A stretch of 64,000 bases of DNA from UBA964 sp031382085 (GTDB lineage Bacteria > Pseudomonadota > Gammaproteobacteria > Steroidobacterales > Steroidobacteraceae). The position numbers and the translations under genes were made by a program. Below are positions 26,644 to 36,232 of this stretch, piece by piece. Location of the stretch: the NCBI GenBank assembly GCA_031382085.1, contig JANMYM010000086.1, positions 29,740 through 93,739 on the forward strand. The letters are read 5' to 3'. The first letter of the stretch is position 1; the number at the start of each line of letters is the position of its first letter. The notes beneath the pieces were generated by a model, which was not told where the DNA came from, searched no databases, and saw nothing but the letters and a program-made list of their open reading frames with translations.

Positions 26644-27951
26644 ATGTCGACGCCCGCCAGGATGACCCTGACCCCGCCTGTCGGCGGCCAACGCATTACC
26701 ATACAGAGCGGCAAGTTGCAGGTGCCGGATCGGCCGATCATCCCGTTCATTGAAGGTGACGGCACGGGTCCGGATATCTGGCGCGCGAGTGTGCGGGTGC
26801 TGGATGCCGCAGTTGCCAGGTGCTACGGCGGCAAGCGCAAGATTCACTGGCTCGAAGTCTATGCGGGCGAGAAATCCTTCAAGCAATTCAACAACTGGCT
26901 GCCGGATGAAACCGTGCAGGCCTGCCGCGACTACCTGGTCTCAATCAAAGGCCCCCTAACAACACCGATCGGCGGTGGCATCCGCTCGCTGAATGTGGCG
27001 CTGCGCCAGATGCTCGATCTTTACGTTTGCCTGCGCCCGGTGCGCTGGTTCAAGGGCGTGCCTTCGCCGGTGCGGGCCCCGGAAAAAGTGAACATGGTGA
27101 TCTTCCGCGAGAATTGCGAAGACATCTACGCCGGCATCGAATTCGAGCTGGGGACGGCGGACAACGCCAAATTCCAGGAACTGCTGAAAGCCAATTTCCC
27201 GAAGGCCTTTGCCAAGATCCGCTTTCCGGAATCCTCCGGCATCGGCATCAAGCCGGTTTCCAGGGAGGGTACCGAACGCCTGGTGCGCGCCGCGATCGAT
27301 CATGCGATCCGCAACAAGAGCAAGAGCGTCACGCTGGTGCACAAGGGCAACATCATGAAGTTCACCGAGGGCGCCTTCCGCACCTGGGGCTATGCCCTGG
27401 CGGAACGCGAATTCGGCGCCCAGGTGTACACTTGGGAACAATGGGAGCGCAGCAAGGCAGCGAACGGCGAACAAGCAGCTAACGACGAGCAGAACGCAGC
27501 CAAAGCGGCCGGCAAGATCATTGTCAAGGATGCGATCGCTGACATCACGCTGCAACAGGTGCTGACGCGGCCGGATGAGTTTGACGTGATCGCGACGCTG
27601 AATCTCAATGGAGACTATTTGTCAGATGCGCTGGCTGCGCAGGTCGGCGGCATCGGTATCGCCCCGGGTGGCAACATCAACTACGTGACCGGCCACGCGG
27701 TATTCGAAGCAACGCACGGCACCGCGCCGAAGTATGCAAACCTCGACAAGGTAAATCCCGGCTCGGTCATTCTGTCTGGCGAAATGATGTTGCGTTACAT
27801 GGGCTGGACGGAGGCGGCCGATGCGCTGATCGCCGCAATGGACAAGACCATCGCCCAGAAGACCGTCACCTACGACTTCGCGCGCCTGATGGAGGGCGCG
27901 ACGGAAGTCAAATGCAGCGAATTTGGCGACGCGCTGATTCGCAATATGTGA
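26644..27951 (+). CDS. icd: NADP-dependent isocitrate dehydrogenase
   Basis: The 435-residue enzyme oxidises isocitrate to 2-oxoglutarate in the TCA cycle. Recognisable blocks: IEGDGTGPDIW, FRENCEDIYAGIE, SSGIGIKPVS (with the phosphorylatable Ser region in ITTPIGGGIRSLNVALRQ), NLNGDYLSDALAAQ and HGTAPKYA. About 20 residues near position 280 (ANGEQAANDEQNAAKAAG) are an Ala/Glu/Gln-rich insertion compared with E. coli Icd, probably a surface loop. It has its own promoter-like region and is not obviously linked to the neighbouring genes. Confidence 0.95.
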   Translation: MSTPARMTLTPPVGGQRITIQSGKLQVPDRPIIPFIEGDGTGPDIWRASVRVLDAAVARCYGGKRKIHWLEVYAGEKSFKQFNNWLPDETVQACRDYLVSIKGPLTTPIGGGIRSLNVALRQMLDLYVCLRPVRWFKGVPSPVRAPEKVNMVIFRENCEDIYAGIEFELGTADNAKFQELLKANFPKAFAKIRFPESSGIGIKPVSREGTERLVRAAIDHAIRNKSKSVTLVHKGNIMKFTEGAFRTWGYALAEREFGAQVYTWEQWERSKAANGEQAANDEQNAAKAAGKIIVKDAIADITLQQVLTRPDEFDVIATLNLNGDYLSDALAAQVGGIGIAPGGNINYVTGHAVFEATHGTAPKYANLDKVNPGSVILSGEMMLRYMGWTEAADALIAAMDKTIAQKTVTYDFARLMEGATEVKCSEFGDALIRNM

Positions 27952-27979
27952 TCGGACATGGCCGGCGCCTGTGCGGCGC

Positions 27980-28729
27980 TCAGCCCAGAGCCAGCATCAG
28001 CTCGCGTGCTTGGATTCCCTGGGTACGCAGGACTGCGATCTTGTCGTGATCAAAGCCGAGATCTGCGCCGAGCGAATCGGCGAGACTCTCGGTACAGAAT
28101 TCCGGGTACAAAGACTCCACTGCTAACAAGTGGCCGAAATAGACCGCCATACTTTCGCGTGTCACCACACCCAGCTCGCCCATCTGACGCCATCCCAGGA
28201 CCGCAGCGCCAACTGCTGCCGGCAATTGCCAGGTTCGTAGCAGCGCTTCGGTCAGTCCGCGCTGCGCATGCGTGACAATCCGGCTGCAGCGGGTCACGTC
28301 AATTTTTGCGTTGGCTGCCTGCTCCGCATTGCCGATCGCCTGCAGGGCCAGGGCCTCGCCGACGCGGTGTAAAAGTCCGGCAAAACAGGCCGCGCCAGCG
28401 GACAAGCCACTGGCACGTGCAATGCGCGCGGCAAATAGCGAAGTCGTCAAAGCTTCGCGCCACAGCAATTCACATTGACGTTCATGGCCGGCAGCGGTGT
28501 ACAGCACGGCGCGAACCTCGCGAGTCGCGGCGGCCAGGGCCACGTCGGGCGGCAGCGAGTCCAGGCCATCGCTGGCGCGTTCCAGCAAGGTCGTGAAACC
28601 AATGGGTTTCGCGGGCGGCGCCACCGTCAATTGGCGAATTTCCTTTTCCGCCGCACGCGCCAGCACCAGGTGGCTGCGAAACGCAGCCGAGGCCTGGGCT
28701 GTCGAACGAGGATCAACTGGATTCGACAT
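27980..28729 (-). CDS. HDOD-domain protein
   Basis: The ATG at 28729 gives 249 residues; a longer frame to 28933 is Arg/Pro-rich and unlikely. Residues about 50-235 show the HDOD pattern (AARIARASGLSAGAACFAGLLHRVGEAL, then AAVLGWRQMG), an HD-like fold that has usually lost the metal-binding residues and serves signalling or protein contact. The first 45 residues are Ala-rich. It lies 89 nt downstream of the PLP enzyme on the same strand and is the last gene of the long minus-strand block. Confidence 0.7.
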   Translation of the reverse strand: MSNPVDPRSTAQASAAFRSHLVLARAAEKEIRQLTVAPPAKPIGFTTLLERASDGLDSLPPDVALAAATREVRAVLYTAAGHERQCELLWREALTTSLFAARIARASGLSAGAACFAGLLHRVGEALALQAIGNAEQAANAKIDVTRCSRIVTHAQRGLTEALLRTWQLPAAVGAAVLGWRQMGELGVVTRESMAVYFGHLLAVESLYPEFCTESLADSLGADLGFDHDKIAVLRTQGIQARELMLALG

Positions 28730-28818
28730 AATTGCTGGTTGCCCGGTGGCTTCGAGCAGGAATGGTGTGCGCCGCGGCCGCCCACGTCCACGGCAGCGAA
28801 CTCGTTTCGCCAAGTGCT

Positions 28819-30000
28819 TCACGCTTCGCGCGGCGCGAGAGCTCGATCCAGGGCCTGGCTCAGGTCGGCGATCAGGTCGTCCGGGTCCTCGAGGCCAATC
28901 GACAAGCGACAGGAACTCGGCGTTATGCCGCACAGAGTGCGCTGTTCCGCCGTGAACTCCCTGGGCTGAAGCATCTGCGGCGGCACGATCAGGCTCTCGG
29001 TGGAACCCAGGCTCGCGGTAATGGCAAACAACTGCAGATGCTCGGCAAAACGTCGGCCAAACTCGGCGTCGCGCGCCAGATCCAGGCTAACAATGGTGCC
29101 GAAGTCGCGCATTTGCCGTTTAGCCAGGGCGTGACGAGGGTGGCTGGCCAGACCGGGGTAGTGCACGCGCGCAATCGCCGGGTGTCCCTCCAGAAATTCG
29201 GCGATTTGCCGGGCGCGTGCGCACTGCTCGCGGTAGCGAACGAAGTACGTCTTCAGGCCCTGCAACATGCGATGCGCGATTTGCGGATCCAGAAACGCGC
29301 CGAACAACTGCAAGTCCTGGCGCAGCAGTTTGAGGACCTCCTTGCTGGCGATGATCGCGCCGCCCATCATGTCGCCCGTGCCGGCGGCATACTTGGTCAA
29401 GCTGTGAACGAAGACGTCGACCGCGAATTCGCCGTGCTGGTGAAAGCCTGCAAAAGTATTGTCCATGACGGTCAGCGCGCCATGCTGCTGCGCAACCTTT
29501 ACGATCTGTTCAATGTTTGCAATCCTGGTGATCGGATTGGTCGGGCTCTCGAACACCACCAGTTTGGTTTTTCGTTCGGCTAACACACGAGCGATGCCGG
29601 CGTCATCCTCGATAGACAACATGGTGTGGCTGACGCCGAAGCGTGCCAGCAGCCGCCGCACCGCCGCTCGAGTCGGGCTGTAAGTCTCATAGAAACACAG
29701 GATATGATCGCCCGCCGCGGTGAGCGCCACAAGCGACTGCACCACCGCGTTGACGCCCGAAGAAGTGACGATGCAGTCGTCCCGGCCCTGCAACTCCGCC
29801 AGCAACAACTCAAGCTGGCGATTGGTCGGATTGCTGACCCGCGCATAGAAAAAACCGCCCTCGCCGCGCGCGGCCTTGCTGGCCGCAGCAATATCCTCCG
29901 ACACGTACTTCACGCTTTGGTGAACCGGCGCTATCAGCGGGCGGTTACCCGGTGGCAAATCAACACTGGGTGGGTGCTGTACGCGGGTGATTTTTTTCAT
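28819..30000 (-). CDS. PLP-dependent Cys/Met-metabolism enzyme
   Basis: The 393-residue protein belongs to the cystathionine gamma-synthase/beta-lyase fold. Landmarks: YARVSNPTNRQLE, the glycine-rich SSGVNAVVQSL, DNTFAG and HSLTKYAAGTGDMMGG, whose Lys holds PLP. Candidates are cystathionine beta/gamma-lyase or methionine gamma-lyase; which one is not decided by motif. Its start overlaps the omega-amidase stop as ATGA. Together with the upstream aminotransferase it suggests sulfur amino acid turnover. Confidence 0.85.
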   Translation of the reverse strand: MKKITRVQHPPSVDLPPGNRPLIAPVHQSVKYVSEDIAAASKAARGEGGFFYARVSNPTNRQLELLLAELQGRDDCIVTSSGVNAVVQSLVALTAAGDHILCFYETYSPTRAAVRRLLARFGVSHTMLSIEDDAGIARVLAERKTKLVVFESPTNPITRIANIEQIVKVAQQHGALTVMDNTFAGFHQHGEFAVDVFVHSLTKYAAGTGDMMGGAIIASKEVLKLLRQDLQLFGAFLDPQIAHRMLQGLKTYFVRYREQCARARQIAEFLEGHPAIARVHYPGLASHPRHALAKRQMRDFGTIVSLDLARDAEFGRRFAEHLQLFAITASLGSTESLIVPPQMLQPREFTAEQRTLCGITPSSCRLSIGLEDPDDLIADLSQALDRALAPREA

Positions 30001-30794
30001 GGGAGAATTTCAAATGAATCGGCGTCAAGCTGCGCCGGAAATTTTTCGCGAAATGCCGCCAGCGCCTGGCCGTCCAGGCTAACAGTCTCGCACCTTGTGT
30101 CGGCCCCGAGTTCGACCAGAGGTCGGCCCAGATAGTCGATCGCCGCCGAATCACCCTGGTGCGGCACGCCGTGACCGTCGCGGCCCACACGATTGACACC
30201 GATGACAAAGGCCTGGTTCTCAATCGCGCGTGCACGCAGCAGCTGCGACCAGGCATTGGCTCGCATCTGCGGCCAGTTCGCGACGTACAGCAGCACGTCA
30301 TAATCAAACCCGTCCCGCCGCCGGCTCCAGACCGGGAATCTCAGGTCGTAGCAGACCAGCAGGCCGATCCGCAGGCCGCACCAGGCCACCACCGTATGCG
30401 CCGATCCCGCCGCAAACGAGCGGTTCTCCCCGCCCATGCGGAACAGATGCCGCTTGTCGTAGAAGTGCAGCCCGCCCGCGGGCGTAACTAACAAGAGACG
30501 GTTGCGATAATCGCCGGCGCCAGCTTCAACAATGATGCTGCCGGCGATCGCTGCGCCGCTACGCAGCGCCTGCGCGCGCAGCCAGTCTGCCGTCGGCCCG
30601 TCGGGCCGCTCGGCGAGCTCCTGGGCGGTCATGGTGAACCCCGTCGTGAACATCTCAGGCAGTACGATGAGGTCGGTCTTGCCTGCCAGCCCGGCCAGTT
30701 GCTCGGTGAACTGGGCGCGGTTGGCGTTGGCGTCCTGCCAATGAAGGCTCGACTGCACCAGACTGATGCGCAATGGCGTTGGACTTGCGCTCAT
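29997..30794 (-). CDS. yafV: omega-amidase, YafV-like
   Basis: From the ATG at 30794 the product is 265 residues. It is a carbon-nitrogen hydrolase with the Glu47-Lys114-Cys148 triad (LPEMFTTGF, YDKRHLF, VCYDLRFP). These enzymes hydrolyse 2-oxoglutaramate or 2-oxosuccinamate. The gene overlaps the preceding aminotransferase by 4 nt (ATGA). In related bacteria this pair amides out the 2-oxoglutaramate made when glutamine donates the amino group to the methionine oxo-acid, so a methionine salvage role is a good inference. N-carbamoylputrescine amidase is less likely from motif and length. Confidence 0.88.
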   Translation of the reverse strand: MSASPTPLRISLVQSSLHWQDANANRAQFTEQLAGLAGKTDLIVLPEMFTTGFTMTAQELAERPDGPTADWLRAQALRSGAAIAGSIIVEAGAGDYRNRLLLVTPAGGLHFYDKRHLFRMGGENRSFAAGSAHTVVAWCGLRIGLLVCYDLRFPVWSRRRDGFDYDVLLYVANWPQMRANAWSQLLRARAIENQAFVIGVNRVGRDGHGVPHQGDSAAIDYLGRPLVELGADTRCETVSLDGQALAAFREKFPAQLDADSFEILP

Positions 30795-31942
30795 GCGGCC
30801 GCCGCGAATTTTCGCAGCCGTTCGGCGGCGTCCAGCAGGGTGGTATCCTGTTTGGCAATACACAGACGCAACAGCGTCATGTGCGGCCGCTCGCGATAGA
30901 AAGGCGACAGAGGGATAGGGGCGAGCCTGGCTTCCTGAATCAGTCGATCGGCAAAATCCACGTCGTTCTCGCGCGACAGTGCGGAGTAATCCAGCAATTG
31001 GAAGTAAGTGCCCAGCGCCGCAGGCAGTACAAAGCCCGTGCCCTGCAGCGCGGTACGCAGCAAATCGCGTTTTCGTTGAAAAAAACCGCTCAATTCCTGC
31101 CAACTGGATGGCTTCTGCCGCAGGTACGCGGCGATGCCATGCTGCAGCGGCGCGACAACGCTGAAGGTGTTGAACTGATGGACCTTGCGAAATTCACGAG
31201 TCAGCGCTGCGCTGGCGACACAGTAGCCGACACGCCAGCCTGTTACATGCAGCGTCTTGCCAAAAGAAAAAACCGCCAGGCTGCGTTCGCGCAGTTCTGC
31301 ATTGGCTAACACGGAGACATGCTGGCGGCCATCGAATACGACATGCTCATAGACTTCATCCGCCAGCACCCGGCAGTCACGGGTGGCCAGCAACTGTGCC
31401 AGTTGCGCGAGATCATCGCGCGTTGCGATCGTGCAGGCTGGATTGTGCGGATTGTTGAGGATCACGAGCCGCGTCCGGTCATCGATGGTGTCGGCGACGC
31501 GCCGCCAGTCAATGCGGAAATCCGGCGGCGGCAGCGGAATGCGCCGGCATTGGCCGCCAGCCAGGCGTACCGCAGGCTCATAGGCGTCATAGGCCGGCTC
31601 AAACACCACCACGTTGTCCCCCGAGCTAACAAACGCCTGTATGGCCGAAAACAATGCCTCGGTGCCACCGCAGGTCAGCGTGATCTCGTTCACCGGATCG
31701 ACGGCAACGCCCTGGGTGGCTCGCAATTTATCAGCGACGGCCTCGCGCAGGTCCAGTACGCCCTCCATGGGCGCGTACTGGTTGCGACCCTCCTGCATTG
31801 CCTGGGTTGCGCAGGCCGCGAGGTCCGGATCGATCGGATAGTCTGGAAAACCCTGGCCGATGTTGAGCGCGCCTGTCTGCGCAGCACGGCGCGACATCAC
31901 GGTAAAAATCGTAGTCTCGACGTCCGGAAGCTTGCTGTGCAC
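30791..31942 (-). CDS. ybdL: methionine/glutamine-type aminotransferase, YbdL-like
   Basis: The best start is a GTG at 31942 (383 residues, opening VHSKLPDVETTIFTVMS, which matches the family N-terminus). Longer frames run into the permease gene. It is a class I/II PLP aminotransferase with NIGQGFPDYP, NNPHNPACT, DEVYEHVVFDG and the PLP Lys in SFGKTLHVTGWR. YbdL relatives transaminate methionine and aromatic amino acids, often using glutamine, and the coupled omega-amidase fits this. It is 50 nt after potI. Confidence 0.85.
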   Translation of the reverse strand: MHSKLPDVETTIFTVMSRRAAQTGALNIGQGFPDYPIDPDLAACATQAMQEGRNQYAPMEGVLDLREAVADKLRATQGVAVDPVNEITLTCGGTEALFSAIQAFVSSGDNVVVFEPAYDAYEPAVRLAGGQCRRIPLPPPDFRIDWRRVADTIDDRTRLVILNNPHNPACTIATRDDLAQLAQLLATRDCRVLADEVYEHVVFDGRQHVSVLANAELRERSLAVFSFGKTLHVTGWRVGYCVASAALTREFRKVHQFNTFSVVAPLQHGIAAYLRQKPSSWQELSGFFQRKRDLLRTALQGTGFVLPAALGTYFQLLDYSALSRENDVDFADRLIQEARLAPIPLSPFYRERPHMTLLRLCIAKQDTTLLDAAERLRKFAAAA

Positions 31943-31992
31943 GATGCGGGAGTTTAGTCCACTGGGACTGCCGGTGTCAGTGCCAACGCGCT

Positions 31993-32850
31993 TCAGCGGC
32001 CGCTGGCGAGTGCGGACTGAATTTCGCGCTGGCGCTGCTGTTCCTGACGTCTCAAGTAAAGCGACGACAGCACGACGCCCAGGGCAACGATGCTCACCAG
32101 GATGCTGGCAAGCGCATTGATGGTCGGATCGACGCCCAGGCGCACTTTCGAAAACACGACCATCGGCAGCGTCGTCGATCCGGGGCCCGATACGAATTGC
32201 GAAATTACCAGGTCGTCCCAGGACAGGGTGAATGCTAACAGCCAGCCGGACACAACGGCCGGCAGGATCAGCGGCAGGGTCACGCGGAAAAAAACCCTGG
32301 CGGGGCGCGCGCCCAGATCCATGGCCGCTTCTTCCATTGAATCGTCGAAGCCCGCAAGCCGCGACTGCACCACGACCGTTACATACGCCATGGAAAACGT
32401 GACGTGCGCGATCACCAGCGACCAGACGCCGCGGCCCTGGGGCCAGCCAATCCACACGCCCAGCGTGTGCTCCATGGCCACAAACAGCAGCAACATCGAA
32501 ATGCCGGTAATCACTTCCGGCATCACCAGCGGCGCCGTCGTCATGCTCGACAACAGCGCGCGGCCGCGGAAAGGCCCGAACCTTGCCATGACCAGGCCGG
32601 CCACGGTGCCTAACACCATGGCGCCGGTGGCGCTCATCGCGGCAACCTTGATCGACAGCCAGGCGGCGCTCAGGTACTGGCTGTCATTCAGTAGTTGCCC
32701 ATACCACTTGATCGTCGGTGAGCCAGCCGAGTCCCAGACCGACACCAGGCGCGAGTTGTTGAAAGAAAACACGATCATCGACAGGATCGGAAAATACAGG
32801 AACGCAAAGCCCAGCCACAATGCGCTCTTGCGAAACCAGCCGCGGTTCAT
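31993..32850 (-). CDS. potI: putrescine ABC transporter permease PotI/SpuH
   Basis: The 285-residue inner-membrane permease has six hydrophobic segments and the EAA loop DDSMEEAAMDLGARP for contact with the ATPase. It pairs with PotH as the second membrane half. The start overlaps the potH stop by 4 nt (ATGA). It is the last of the core transporter genes. Confidence 0.92.
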   Translation of the reverse strand: MNRGWFRKSALWLGFAFLYFPILSMIVFSFNNSRLVSVWDSAGSPTIKWYGQLLNDSQYLSAAWLSIKVAAMSATGAMVLGTVAGLVMARFGPFRGRALLSSMTTAPLVMPEVITGISMLLLFVAMEHTLGVWIGWPQGRGVWSLVIAHVTFSMAYVTVVVQSRLAGFDDSMEEAAMDLGARPARVFFRVTLPLILPAVVSGWLLAFTLSWDDLVISQFVSGPGSTTLPMVVFSKVRLGVDPTINALASILVSIVALGVVLSSLYLRRQEQQRQREIQSALASGR

Positions 32851-33839
32851 TTCCTGGCCTCCAGTTCCTTGTTCTGGAAGCGCTGGAAGTAGATGATCGG
32901 CAGCAGCAACAGCACCAGCATCACGATGGCAACGGCGCTCGCGACCGGCCAGTCACGGTTGGAAAAGAACTCATCGGTCAGTACCCGTCCGATCATCAAC
33001 TGATCCGAACTCCCTAACAGCGAGGGGATGACGTATTCGCCGACCGCGGGAATAAATACCAGCAGGCAGCCCGCGATCACGCCCGGCATCGACAGCGGCA
33101 AGGTGATGCTGAAGAAAGCCTTCATCGGGCGCGCGCCCAGGTCCTGCGCCGCCTCGATCAGCGTCAGATCGTGCTTCTCGAGGTTCGAATACAAGGGCAG
33201 GATCATGAAGGGCAGATAGGAGTACACGATGCCGATGTACACCGCGAAACTGGTGTACATCATCGTGTACGGCCCAAGACCGAACCAGGCGGCGACGTTG
33301 TTGATGACGCCGTCGGTCTTCAGCAGACCCACCCATGCATACACACGCAGCAGGAAACTGGTCCAGAAAGGCAGGATGATCAGCATCAGAAACAGGTTGC
33401 GCTGTGCGGGCGTCGAGCGCGCTATCGCGTAGGCCATCGGATAGCCGACTAACAGGCAAAAGAAAGTCGAGACCGCGGCGACTTTCAACGAATAAAGATA
33501 GGCGGTGTAATACAGGTCGTCGCTGAACAGGCCCAGGTAATTCTGCAGGTTGAGCTTGATCGTGTAGATACCCTGCTCTACTTGCTGAATCAGGGCCGTA
33601 TATGGCGGCTGCGCGGTCGCGTATTCCGCAAACGAGATCTTGAAGACCAGCAGGAACGGCACCAGAAAAAACAGCATCAGCCAGAAGTACGGAATCGCGA
33701 TGACCGCGCGCTGGCCGCTCCAGTACCTGACGACATAGGCTGACCAGCGCAGCGGACCAAAGCGCCGGAAAAATTCCATCAGCGGCGCGAGTCGCCCGGT
33801 GGCAAGGGTTTTCCTGGTCTGGCTTGCCGGTGCGTGCAA
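32847..33839 (-). CDS. potH: putrescine ABC transporter permease PotH/SpuG
   Basis: It is 330 residues from a TTG at 33839, or 310 from the ATG at 33779; the TTG is 9 nt after the potG stop, but the ATG gives an N-terminus closer to E. coli PotH. The protein has six helices and closely follows PotH (IPYFWLMLFFLVPFLLVFKISFAE, HTRVYAW-like LLRVYAW, VGEYVIPSLLG). It carries the EAA loop EAAQDLGARP. It forms the heterodimeric channel with PotI. Confidence 0.92.
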   Translation of the reverse strand: MHAPASQTRKTLATGRLAPLMEFFRRFGPLRWSAYVVRYWSGQRAVIAIPYFWLMLFFLVPFLLVFKISFAEYATAQPPYTALIQQVEQGIYTIKLNLQNYLGLFSDDLYYTAYLYSLKVAAVSTFFCLLVGYPMAYAIARSTPAQRNLFLMLIILPFWTSFLLRVYAWVGLLKTDGVINNVAAWFGLGPYTMMYTSFAVYIGIVYSYLPFMILPLYSNLEKHDLTLIEAAQDLGARPMKAFFSITLPLSMPGVIAGCLLVFIPAVGEYVIPSLLGSSDQLMIGRVLTDEFFSNRDWPVASAVAIVMLVLLLLPIIYFQRFQNKELEARK

Positions 33840-33848
33840 GGCGGCGGC

Positions 33849-34964
33849 CTACTGTGTCAGAACGACCGGGCTGACCGGCGCCCAGGACAGCCACACCGGT
33901 TCGTCCCAGCTGATCCGATCCGCAGCCTGTCGCTCGATGTTAGGTATGGTGACGCGCACCAGGCGCCCGGTCGCGAGCCTGACCAGATAAACCGACAGGT
34001 CGCCCATGTAGGCAATTTCCTTGACGGTGCCCTGCATGCAGTTCTCACCAGTAGCAGCAGGCGCTGCGCGGCTCATCTCGATTTTTTCCGGGCGAATGGC
34101 CGCAAATACCTGCGCGCCTGGCGCTGCACTGATGCCATGATTGACGTAAATCAACGCCGGAAATTCCGTGCAGCGTATGCGCACGTGATCCGGCTCATCC
34201 GCGATCAATGTGCCCTCGAACATGTTGACCGAGCCGATGAAGTCGGCGACAAACTTGCTGGTCGGATACTCATAGATATCGGTGGGCGTGCCCACCTGCA
34301 CGATCTCACCGCGATCCATGACCCCGATGCGCGTCGCCAGCGTCATCGCTTCTTCCTGATCGTGCGTAACCACCACGAAGGTGACGCCCAGCTGCTCCTG
34401 GATGTTGATCAACTCGAATTGAGTGTACTCACGTAATTTCTTGTCGAGAGCGCCTAACGGCTCATCCAGCAGCAACAGCTTGGGCCGCTTGACCAGGGCT
34501 CTGGCCAGCGCGACGCGCTGCTTCTGCCCGCCGGACAGCTGATGCGGCTTGCGCTGCGCAAACTGCGACAGCTTGACCATCTCGAGCATTTCCGCGACAC
34601 GGCGCTCGACCTCTGCGCGCGGCAGCTTCTCCTGCTCGAGCCCGAAAGCGACATTGCCGTGCACCGTCATGTGCGGGAACAACGCATACGACTGGAACAT
34701 CATGTTGACCGGCCGGTCGTAGGGCGGGATTCCCGCCATGTCCTGGCCGTCGATGAAAATGCGGCCGCTGCTCGGATTTTCGAAACCGGCCAGCATGCGC
34801 AGCAAAGTGGTCTTGCCGCAACCCGACCCACCTAACAAGCAAAAAATCTCACCCTTGTAGACGCTGAGCGTCACATTGTCGACCGCGACAAATTCGCCGA
34901 ATTTCTTGGTGACGCCCTCGATGCGGATGTATTGTCGCGAGCGGTCGGCCGCGGACGTCGCCAT
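33849..34964 (-). CDS. potG: putrescine ABC transporter ATPase PotG/SpuF
   Basis: The 371-residue ATPase powers polyamine uptake. Walker A is GGSGCGKTTLL, the signature LSGGQKQRVALARAL and Walker B LLLLDEPLGALD, with the H-loop VTHDQEEA. The C-terminal third is the TOBE-type regulatory domain of this subfamily. It follows potF by 14 nt. Confidence 0.94.
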   Translation of the reverse strand: MATSAADRSRQYIRIEGVTKKFGEFVAVDNVTLSVYKGEIFCLLGGSGCGKTTLLRMLAGFENPSSGRIFIDGQDMAGIPPYDRPVNMMFQSYALFPHMTVHGNVAFGLEQEKLPRAEVERRVAEMLEMVKLSQFAQRKPHQLSGGQKQRVALARALVKRPKLLLLDEPLGALDKKLREYTQFELINIQEQLGVTFVVVTHDQEEAMTLATRIGVMDRGEIVQVGTPTDIYEYPTSKFVADFIGSVNMFEGTLIADEPDHVRIRCTEFPALIYVNHGISAAPGAQVFAAIRPEKIEMSRAAPAATGENCMQGTVKEIAYMGDLSVYLVRLATGRLVRVTIPNIERQAADRISWDEPVWLSWAPVSPVVLTQ

Positions 34965-34978
34965 GGTTCTACCGCTCC

Positions 34979-36169
34979 TCAGCGGCCCGTCTTGAAGCGG
35001 GTCCAGGAGCGCGTCAACTTGCGGGCAAACTTCGGCGATTCCGGCAAGTCCGCAACCAGCTTCGCTTTTACCTCCGGCAACGGAAAAATACCTGGATCGT
35101 TCTTAACCTCGTCGAGCACCATAGGCAGCGAGGCCAGGTTGCTGCTGGCGTAGCGACGGAAGTTGCTGTTGCGCGCGGCAATGTCGGCGCGCATCAGGTA
35201 ATTGATCAGGATGTGCGCATTCTTCACATGCTTGGCTCCTTTCGGAATTGCCAGCATGTCGAAAAACGCAATCGCGCCTTCCCTGGGGATGTTGTACTTG
35301 ACCTTGAAGCCCTTGTTCGCGTCGTTAGCACGGTCACGCGCCTGCAGCACGTCGCCGTTCCAGCCCATGGCCAGGCAGATCTCGCCGTTTGCCAGGTCCT
35401 CGATGTACTTGGAGGAATGCACATAGCGCACGTAGGGGCGGATCTGCATCAGGACATTTTCGGCGGCCGCGAGATCCTCCAGCGCTTCGCTGTTAGGGTC
35501 CTTGCCGAGCCACAGCAGCACGGTGCCCACGACCTCCGACGGCGCATCGAGGATGGTCACGCCGCAGGATTTGAACTTGGACACGATCTCCGGCTTGTAA
35601 AACATGTCGAAGCTGTTGACCGGCGCGTCGGGCATGATCGCCTTGATCTTGTCTTCGTTATAACCGACGCCGGATGTGCCCCACAGGTAGTTGATTGAGT
35701 GCACGTTATCGGCGTCAAACACCGCAACGCGCTGCAGCAGTTCGGGGTCCATGTTCTTGAGATTGCTGAGGCGTGATTTGTCGAGCGGCTGAAACACGCC
35801 GGCCGCAATCTGGCGCTGCAGAAAGGATGCTGAAGGAACCACGATGTCGTAACCAGTGTTGCCGGCCAGTAACTTGGTTTCCAGCATTTCGTTGGAGTCG
35901 AAGACGTCGTAATTGACCTTGATGCCGGTTTCCCTGGTGAATTCCGCCAGCACGGCCAGGTCGATGTAGTCAGACCAGTTATACATGTTGACGACTTTCT
36001 CATCGTCCATGTCGAGGTCTGTGTCTAGCGTTGCTGCAGCGGGCTGCCCTGCCGTGGCCGCAGGCAGGGATCCGGCGGCGGCCGGCGCGGCGGGTTTTTG
36101 GCCGCAGGCGGCAACAAGAATGATGCTGGCGACGGCCAGCAAGGCCGTGCGAACGAAAACACTTTTCAT
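34979..36169 (-). CDS. potF: polyamine-binding lipoprotein PotF/SpuD
   Basis: The ATG at 36169 gives 396 residues with a lipobox VAAC (about Cys22); an upstream start at 36211 adds only a polar stretch. After an Ala/Pro linker the mature protein follows PotF-type binding proteins (VNMYNWSDYID, GYDIVVPSASFLQRQI, NYLWGTSGVGYN, CLAMGWNGDVLQA). It captures putrescine or related polyamines at the outer face of the inner membrane. E. coli PotF is a soluble periplasmic protein, whereas here it is a lipoprotein. A 63-nt gap before spuC's end may hold an extra promoter. Confidence 0.92.
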   Translation of the reverse strand: MKSVFVRTALLAVASIILVAACGQKPAAPAAAGSLPAATAGQPAAATLDTDLDMDDEKVVNMYNWSDYIDLAVLAEFTRETGIKVNYDVFDSNEMLETKLLAGNTGYDIVVPSASFLQRQIAAGVFQPLDKSRLSNLKNMDPELLQRVAVFDADNVHSINYLWGTSGVGYNEDKIKAIMPDAPVNSFDMFYKPEIVSKFKSCGVTILDAPSEVVGTVLLWLGKDPNSEALEDLAAAENVLMQIRPYVRYVHSSKYIEDLANGEICLAMGWNGDVLQARDRANDANKGFKVKYNIPREGAIAFFDMLAIPKGAKHVKNAHILINYLMRADIAARNSNFRRYASSNLASLPMVLDEVKNDPGIFPLPEVKAKLVADLPESPKFARKLTRSWTRFKTGR

Positions 36170-36232
36170 GTAAGAACCCCGGACTTGGATGAGTTGATTG
36201 TCAGTCCCCAACCATCCTTATAACGCAGCCGC

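Noticed and set aside
29997..30794. N-carbamoylputrescine amidase (aguB) partner of aguA
   Set aside because: Motifs and length are those of YafV-type omega-amidases, and it is coupled to an aminotransferase.
31942..32455. N-terminal extension of the YbdL-like aminotransferase
   Set aside because: It lies inside potI in another frame and matches nothing in the family.
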